A DNA stretch of 64,000 nucleotides from positions 372,001 to 436,000 of the forward strand of contig BBDR01000002.1 in the NCBI GenBank assembly GCA_001312405.1, in the 5' to 3' direction. Both the position numbers and the translations under genes were made by a program. This stretch comes from Clostridium sp. NkU-1. GTDB taxonomy: Bacteria > Bacillota_A > Clostridia > Lachnospirales > Lachnospiraceae. The notes beneath the pieces were generated by a model. That model was not told the origin of the DNA, ran no database searches, and worked only from the letters and a program-made list of their open reading frames with translations. Shown piece by piece: positions 58,668 to 64,000 of this stretch (positions within the stretch are counted from its first letter, which is position 1; every line of letters starts with the position of its first letter).

Positions 58668-61034
58668 GTGGAGGAGGCAGAGAAAAAAATCCTGAAAATA
58701 TCTGTCAGGAATCTGGTTGAGCTGGTACTGCGCTCCGGTGACCTGGATAACCGGCGGACCGGAGGGGCTGAGAAAACTGCCATGCAGGAAGGGAGCCGGA
58801 TACACAGGAAGATCCAGCGCCGCATGGGAGCGGATTACCGGGCGGAAGTGGTGTTAAAGCATGAGGTGGAAGTGGATCAGTTTCAGATTCTGGTGGAGGG
58901 GCGGGCCGATGGCATCATTGAGAAGCCGGAAGGGGTGACCATTGATGAAATCAAAGGCATGTATATGGATTTATCCTATTTGTCAGAGCCCATTGAAGTA
59001 CATTTAGCCCAGGCTATGTGCTATGGGTATTTTTACTGTTTTGACCATCAGCTGAATGGGGCTGTCATGCAGATGACCTACTGCAACATTGAAACAGAGG
59101 AAATACGGCGTTTTCAGGTGGAAAAATCCTTTGAAGAGCTGGAAAGCTGGTTTCAGGGCCTGATTCATGAGTACATTAAATGGGCAAGATATTTATACAA
59201 CCATGGAATAAGAAGAGATGAGTCCATAAAAGAGCTTTCCTTTCCCTATCCCTACCGGAAGGGGCAGCGGGAGCTTGTGGTGGCTGTTTACCGGAGCATT
59301 GCCAGAAAGAGGAACCTTTTCATCCAGGCTCCTACGGGAATCGGAAAGACCCTTTCCACCGTTTATCCGGCTATTAAAGCCATTGGGGAAGGACTTGGAG
59401 ACAAATTGTTTTATCTGACTGCAAAGACCATAACCAGAGGCGTGGCGGAAGAAGCCTTTGACATCTTGCGGGACCATGGGCTGTATCTGAATTCAGTGAC
59501 CATAACGGCAAAGGAAAAGCTGTGCTTCCTTGAAAAACCAGAATGCAATCCAGATGCCTGTCCTTATGCCAAGGGGCATTTTGACCGGGTGGGAGATGCG
59601 GTTTACGATATTATACACAAGGAGACCGGGATCACCAGGGAAACGGTGCTCCGCTATGCAGAGGAATACCAGGTGTGTCCATTTGAATTCTGTCTGGATA
59701 TCAGCAACTGGGTGGATTCCATCATCTGTGATTATAATTATGTATTTGATCCAAATATCCGCCTGAAACGGTATTTTTCCGAAGGCATTACCGGAGAATA
59801 CCTGTTTTTGACAGATGAGGCCCATAACCTTGTTCCAAGAGCCAGGGAAATGTACAGCGCCACTGTCTATAAGGAGGACTTTCTTCTTATTAAAAAGATT
59901 TTGAAACCCATGAGCCCAAAACTTGTCAGGATGCTGGAGCGGTGCAACAAAGAACTTCTGGAAATGAAACGGGAATGCGAGGATTTTCAGATACTGGATG
60001 ACATCCGTTTTTTTATGACCAGTATTATGACCCTTTTCGGGGAAATGGAAAAGTTTATGGAAGCCGGTGAGGAATTCCCGGACCGGGACCTGATTCTGGA
60101 TTTCTATTTTAAACTGCGGGATCTTCTGAATATTTATGACCGCCTGGATGAGAATTACCGGATTTATACAGAGCTTTTGTCCGATGGGCGCTTTATGCTC
60201 AGGCTCTTTTGTGTAAATCCTGCAAAAAACTTAAAAGAGTGCCTGGACAAGGGGAACAGCACTGTGTTCTTTTCTGCCACACTGCTTCCGGTCCGGTATT
60301 ATAAGGAGCTGCTAAGCGGTGACCAGGAGGAATATGCGGTGTATGCCCAGTCTCCTTTTGATCAGGAGAAGCGTCTTCTCATGGTCGCTTCTGATGTCAG
60401 CAGCCGCTATACCAGAAGAAACCGCCGGGAATACCAGAAGATAGTGGATTATATGCGTAAGATCGTGTCAGCCCATAAAGGGAACTACATGGTGTTTCTG
60501 CCGTCTTACCAGTATTTAAAGGCAGTAGAGGCGATACTTGAGGGAATGGGAGAAGTAAAACAGGAGTTTACTTGCATGTCCCAGGCAGCCCATATGAGCG
60601 AACAGGAGAGGGAGGAGTTCCTTATGGAATTTTCAGAGGAGCGGAAGGATTCCTTTGTGGCCCTTTGCGTTATGGGAGGCGTATTTTCAGAAGGCATTGA
60701 TTTAAAGGAGGGCCGCCTGATCGGAGCCATTATCGTTGGCACAGGCCTTCCCATGGTTTGTACGGAGCAGGAGATCTTAAAGGGGTATTTCGATTCCAGG
60801 GAGCAGAATGGGTTTGATTATGCCTACCAGTATCCGGGGATGAACAAGGTCATGCAGGCAGCAGGAAGGGTGATCCGCACGGTCCGGGATGAAGGAGTCA
60901 TCGCATTGCTTGATGAGCGTTTTTTAAAACCTGACTGCCAGGCCCTGTTTCCAAGGGAATGGGACGGGTATTATGAAGTGCAGCTGAAAAATGTGGATGA
61001 AGTGGCCCGCAACTTTTGGACCGGGCGAAAATAA
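58668..61034 (+). CDS. Rad3/XPD-type (DinG-related) Fe-S helicase with N-terminal PD-(D/E)XK-like domain
   Basis: The intact 788-residue product starts at GTG after a G-rich ribosome site. Residues ~1-190 have V-E-G-R-A-D-G-I-I then V-T-I-D-E-I-K-G, a D ... E-x-K pattern of RecB/Cas4-type nucleases. Then come Walker A A-P-T-G-I-G-K-T, and a four-cysteine Fe-S region (C-F-L-E-K-P-E-C, C-P-Y, V-C-P-F-E-F-C). Motif II is T-D-E-A-H-N and a C-terminal helicase half has G-G-V-F-S-E-G-I-D-L and Q-A-A-G-R-V-I-R. This is a DNA helicase-nuclease fusion of probable repair role, widespread in Lachnospiraceae as far as I recall. It is the longest unbroken frame in the window. Confidence 0.85.
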   Translation: MEEAEKKILKISVRNLVELVLRSGDLDNRRTGGAEKTAMQEGSRIHRKIQRRMGADYRAEVVLKHEVEVDQFQILVEGRADGIIEKPEGVTIDEIKGMYMDLSYLSEPIEVHLAQAMCYGYFYCFDHQLNGAVMQMTYCNIETEEIRRFQVEKSFEELESWFQGLIHEYIKWARYLYNHGIRRDESIKELSFPYPYRKGQRELVVAVYRSIARKRNLFIQAPTGIGKTLSTVYPAIKAIGEGLGDKLFYLTAKTITRGVAEEAFDILRDHGLYLNSVTITAKEKLCFLEKPECNPDACPYAKGHFDRVGDAVYDIIHKETGITRETVLRYAEEYQVCPFEFCLDISNWVDSIICDYNYVFDPNIRLKRYFSEGITGEYLFLTDEAHNLVPRAREMYSATVYKEDFLLIKKILKPMSPKLVRMLERCNKELLEMKRECEDFQILDDIRFFMTSIMTLFGEMEKFMEAGEEFPDRDLILDFYFKLRDLLNIYDRLDENYRIYTELLSDGRFMLRLFCVNPAKNLKECLDKGNSTVFFSATLLPVRYYKELLSGDQEEYAVYAQSPFDQEKRLLMVASDVSSRYTRRNRREYQKIVDYMRKIVSAHKGNYMVFLPSYQYLKAVEAILEGMGEVKQEFTCMSQAAHMSEQEREEFLMEFSEERKDSFVALCVMGGVFSEGIDLKEGRLIGAIIVGTGLPMVCTEQEILKGYFDSREQNGFDYAYQYPGMNKVMQAAGRVIRTVRDEGVIALLDERFLKPDCQALFPREWDGYYEVQLKNVDEVARNFWTGRK

Positions 61035-61036
61035 AA

Positions 61037-61061
61037 GCTGCCGTCCAAAAGAGGCGGCAGC
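61037..61061. terminator. Bidirectional terminator between helicase and LysR genes
   Basis: GCTGCCG / CGGCAGC with an 11-nt loop between convergent genes; AAAA and GAAAAA flanks give a T-tract on the minus strand. Confidence 0.7.
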
Positions 61062-61080
61062 GAAAAATCCTTTATACTGG

Positions 61081-61955
61081 TCAAAGCATGTCCATGAATT
61101 GTTTGGAAGCCTGGGAAACGGGTATGTTTTCATTATAAGCCACGACCATCTGGCGGGTAGGAAGCTTTTCTGAAAGCTTTACCTGAAATAAGTCCCTGTC
61201 ATTTTCAGGAATGCAGTAATCAGGGACAAATGCGATCCCCAAGCCAATGCGGGCCAGGTCGATTAAAAGGTCGTTGCTGCTCAGTTCAATTTCAGGAACC
61301 AGATCAAGCTGTTCCTTTTGGAACATGTGATGAAGGAATTCGCTGGTGGTACTTTTTCTTTCCAGCATCAGTATGGGATAGGTCTGGAGAGTCCCAAGGC
61401 TTACGGTCTGTCCTTTCAAAGGAAAATATTCCTGGTTGGCCACGAATACATCGGCAAATTCATTGATGACCCGGATGTTCTGGGAGCTTGAAAGCCTGAG
61501 TTGGGGTAATTTGTAATGATAAAATCCACCTGCCCGATTTCCAGAAGATGAGCGCATTCAATGGAAGTCTGGTTGGTGACCTTAATGTGTACATTAGGGT
61601 AGGTTTTATGAAATTTATTTAAATATGGAACCAGGTAATAGCGGCAGATGGTGTCGCTGGCACCGATCCGCAATTGGCCGCCGTTTAAGGTATTGGCCTC
61701 CAGCAGCTGGTTTTCTCCCTTTTGGATCAGATTAATAGCCGGTTCTATGTGCTTTAGGAGGATGTCCCCTTCCGGGGTAAGCTGGACCTTTTTCGTGCTC
61801 CGGACAAAAAGGGTCTGGTTCAGCTTCTTCTCCAGCACCTTGATGGACTGGCTGACTGCCGACTGGGAGATGAAAAGCTGTTTGGATGCCTCCGAGAAGC
61901 TTAAGGTGGCGGCAACGTGGTAAAAGACTTTATAAAGTTCATAATTAATATCCAT
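61081..61955 (-). CDS. LysR-family transcriptional regulator (frameshifted)
   Basis: N-terminal winged HTH (residues ~1-60: F-Y-H-V-A-A-T-L-S-F-S-E-A-S-K-Q-L, S-Q-S-A-V-S-Q-S-I-K-V-L-E), then the [22 protein letters not shown] effector domain (R-I-G-A-S-D-T-I-C-R-Y-Y). One C is missing near 61500 (N-Y-P-N-L-R-L after repair), giving ~292 residues, normal for the family. AAGGAGG lies 7-8 nt before the ATG at 61955. It is divergent from the sigma-like gene at 62098, a common arrangement for control of the neighbour, but the target is unknown. Confidence 0.88.
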
Positions 61956-62097
61956 TATTAGTCCTCCTTATAAACATATGGATATTCTATCACGGATCTG
62001 ATTGGTTTGTAAAGGCGTTTGACAAATTTCCTGGGGTGCGGTATAGTACGGGCACAAGAGCCAGGATATGAAAAAGAGAAGGAGCAAAATAAGAGTA

Positions 62098-62705
62098 TGC
62101 ATGATGATTTTTACCAGATGTATCTGGAAGAGATGGAACATATCCCTCCCTGTACCAGGGAAGAACAGGAAAGGCTTTTAAAGGAAGCTGCAGAGGGTAA
62201 GAAGGAAGCAAAAAAAAGGCTTGTGGAAGGAAATTTACGGGCTGCCCTGGAGCATGCCAGGGAATATGACGGCAGGGGCGTGCTTATGACGGATCTGGTC
62301 CAGGAAGCCAATATGGCTCTCATGATGGCTGTGGAAGAGTATATCCAGGCGGAAGACAGACCGGAGTTTGACAGCTATGCAGGCCAGAGGATCAGGATAG
62401 CCCTTGATGCAGCGGTGGAGGATCAGCAGTTTGCAAAGCAGACAGGAGAAGAACTGGCTGCCCGGGTGAATGTGCTCCAGCAGATATCCCAGCTTCTTGC
62501 AAAGGAACTGGGGCGGGAGGCTACGGTAGAAGAACTGGCAGACAAGATGAAAATGACCGTGGAAGAAATAAAGGGGATCATGAAGATTGCAATGGACGCC
62601 ATGAGCATGAATGCCAAAACCATGGACTTAGAAGCCCTGGCAGGAGTGGAGGGCATTGAAATCACTGAGGATGAAGAGGCTGAAGATTACGATTACGAAG
62701 AATAA
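62098..62705 (+). CDS. Sigma-70-like protein with regions 2 and 3 only
   Basis: The ATG at 62098 has GAAGGAG 10-11 nt upstream; an earlier in-frame start at 62019 has none. The 202-residue acidic-tailed product begins Y-L-E-E-M-E-H-I-P-P-C-T-R-E-E-Q-E-R-L, like region 1.2. Then follow R-L-V-E-G-N-L-R-A-A-L and L-V-Q-E-A-N-M-A-L-M (region 2.1-2.2-like) and L-A-K-E-L-G-R-E-A-T-V-E-E-L-A-D-K-M (region 3). The aromatic -10-recognition segment is weak and region 4 is missing, replaced by an Asp/Glu-rich tail. It could be a sigma mimic, anti-sigma or RNA polymerase-binding factor; not determined. Confidence 0.7.
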
Positions 62706-62723
62706 GAGACTGGGAGAGATGAA

Positions 62724-63334
62724 ATGAAGATATATCTGATACGCCATGGACAGACGGACTGGAATATCCAGGGGAGGATCCAGGGAAGCCATGACATTCC
62801 CCTTAATGAAACGGGCCGCAGACAGGCAGAACTGCTGGCAAAAGGCATGGATTCCCGTCCGGTTTCCAGGATTTTTTCCAGCACCTTGACCCGTGCCATG
62901 GAAACAGCCGAAAGGATCAGCAGCAGGCAAAAGGTGGAAATCTGCTTTATGCCCCAGCTTATAGAGGTGGAATTCGGCAAATGGGAAGGCATGACATGGG
63001 AGGAAATCATGGAAGCCTATCCAAAGGAATACAGGCTGTGGGCCTTAAGCCTGACGAGGCAGCCCCTCCAGGCGGGGAAACCAGGGACCAGGTCATAAGC
63101 CGCTGCGTCCAGGTGGTCAGGGAAATATTAAGGATCACCGGCGGCAGAGAGGATATTGCCATCGTATCCCACGGCGCAACCATCGCTTATCTGGTTTCCT
63201 ATATGATGCGCAATCATCCGGAGGTAGAAAGCATTATTGTGGAAAATGCAAGCATTACTACGGTCAATTACAGTCCGCTGACGGAAGATTTCATGCTTTT
63301 GGAAATGAATGATTCATCCCATATGGAAGAATAA
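62724..63334 (+). CDS. Histidine phosphatase family protein (frameshifted)
   Basis: Cytoplasmic phosphoglycerate-mutase-like phosphatase. The RHG motif is at the start (Y-L-I-R-H-G-Q-T-D-W-N), then R-I-F-S-S-T-L-T-R-A-M-E-T-A and the second catalytic His in I-V-S-H-G-A-T-I. One A is missing near 63047 (A-L-K-P-D-E-A after repair); ~203 residues, normal for the family. GGGAGAG precedes the ATG, 18 nt after the sigma-like gene, so they are probably co-transcribed. The substrate cannot be told. Confidence 0.88.
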
Positions 63335-63340
63335 AGAAAA

Positions 63341-63378
63341 AGAAGCAAGGAAGCCAAACGGCTTCCTTGCTTCTCTTG
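63341..63378. terminator. Terminator after the phosphatase gene
   Basis: A near-perfect 15-bp stem (AGAAGCAAGGAAGCC / GGCTTCCTTGCTTCT) with a 4-nt loop lies between convergent genes. Confidence 0.8.
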
Positions 63379-63416
63379 AACCGACACTTAATCAAATAGT
63401 GTTTCTATAAGGATTT

Positions 63417-63704
63417 TCACCATGGAAGGGTGGTACGGATATACAGCCTATCCCTCCCGGCGCAGCGCAGGGAAGTCTGCATAAGTACTTCCTTTGAAGC
63501 GGAATCGTCGAAAATACTGACCATATTGGCGCAGGATTCCACAATAGAGTTAATCTGCCCGGCCTTTTCAATGAACTTTTCAATTTGTTCCTCTTGAAGC
63601 TGCAGGCATACTTCCAGATAGGGACTTTGTTCCTCTTTCTTTAAGCTGGCGTTTTCAAATGAATATTTTTGGGATAAGTCCTTTAATTGCTGATGAAGAT
63701 CCAT
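63417..63704 (-). CDS. Small helical protein of unknown function
   Basis: The ATG at 63704 (M-D-L-H-Q-Q-L-K) is used because AAAGGAGTG is 11 nt upstream; an upstream in-frame start overlaps that site. The 95-residue product is soluble and Gln/Glu-rich, with a predicted coiled-coil start (L-Q-L-Q-E-E-Q-I-E-K-F-I-E-K) and two cysteines. I do not recognise a family. The rest of the window, 63705-64000, is AT-rich with no gene; a CAGG-(6)-CCTG hairpin near 63965 is the only structure noted. Confidence 0.6.
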   Translation of the reverse strand: MDLHQQLKDLSQKYSFENASLKKEEQSPYLEVCLQLQEEQIEKFIEKAGQINSIVESCANMVSIFDDSASKEVLMQTSLRCAGRDRLYIRTTLPW

Positions 63705-64000
63705 AAAATGTAGCACTCCTTTATAAAAAAATCTTTTATTACTATAGTGCAAATTTTTTTAAACTTTCAAGTATTTTAATAAAAAAATAACGAATTTTGT
63801 CGAAATATGTCGTAAACGACAGGGACCAGATGATACATAAGGCAGGCTGGTGATTTCCTTCTGCCGCCTACATTAATGATATTAACTATACTGATTAATA
63901 ATATAAGATATATTAATTTTTCTAATCTATATATCCTGTGGTATGATTAATACACGAGAATAACAGGGAAGTTCCTGTTCGGATAAATAAATATGCGGGT

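Overview
The window looks like chromosome of a spore-forming, low-to-mid GC Firmicute of the Lachnospiraceae. My best guess is a Lacrimispora / Clostridium saccharolyticum-type strain. This is inferred from gene content: McsA-McsB-ClpC, a citrate lyase cluster beside a sodium-pump decarboxylase, a PTS plus GH4 alpha-glucoside operon, many WxYY-type cell-wall-binding repeats, and an NADP-type secondary alcohol dehydrogenase. No rRNA is present. The one tRNA seen is tRNA-Trp at 57759-57829.

A property of the whole window must be read first. About two thirds of the longer genes, including housekeeping genes such as clpC, mcsB and radA, are split by single-base indels. Re-adding one base to a 1-3 nt run, or removing one from an A7/T7 run, restores a full family-length protein. 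I read these mostly as sequence or assembly errors, and I annotate such genes as one span. Gene remains in about 45-57 kb also show nonsense codons, missing ends and an inverted segment, so those look truly decayed.

Layout. 0-7 kb: the start of a Y-family DNA polymerase, a D-Ala-D-Ala carboxypeptidase and a very large secreted FMN_bind/GLUG surface protein. 7.2-23.5 kb: a citrate fermentation island with a lipoprotein, citX, citD-E-F-G-C, a response regulator and hybrid kinase, a CitMHS transporter, and a Na+-translocating decarboxylase with two different carboxyltransferases, gamma, biotin carrier and beta subunits. Citrate would be imported, cleaved to acetate and oxaloacetate, and oxaloacetate decarboxylated with Na+ export. 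23.6-27.8 kb: an SH3/glucosaminidase autolysin ending in a dockerin, next to a membrane-anchored cohesin protein. 28-34.7 kb: GntR regulator, mcsA, mcsB, clpC, a small conserved protein and radA. 34.8-38.7 kb: PTS EIIBC, 6-phospho-alpha-glucosidase and RpiR regulator. 39.2-41.7 kb: an MBOAT acyltransferase plus SGNH hydrolase pair, probably for surface polysaccharide O-acetylation.

41.9-57.8 kb is an AT-richer patchwork. It holds small secreted proteins, CspA, a CarD-like regulator, DUF2935 and YmaF proteins, a YczE-type membrane protein, the alcohol dehydrogenase, and remnants of phage or integrative DNA (P63C protein, zinc-ribbon phage protein, endolysin halves, SleB hydrolase, tyrosine integrase). 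It also carries an intact DUF4160/DUF2442 pair with an XRE regulator and two possible structured RNAs. The region ends at tRNA-Trp, the likely integration site. 58-64 kb returns to core-like sequence: an HPr-like protein without the active histidine, a nuclease-fused Rad3/DinG-type helicase, a LysR regulator, a sigma-like protein without region 4, a histidine phosphatase and a small helical protein.
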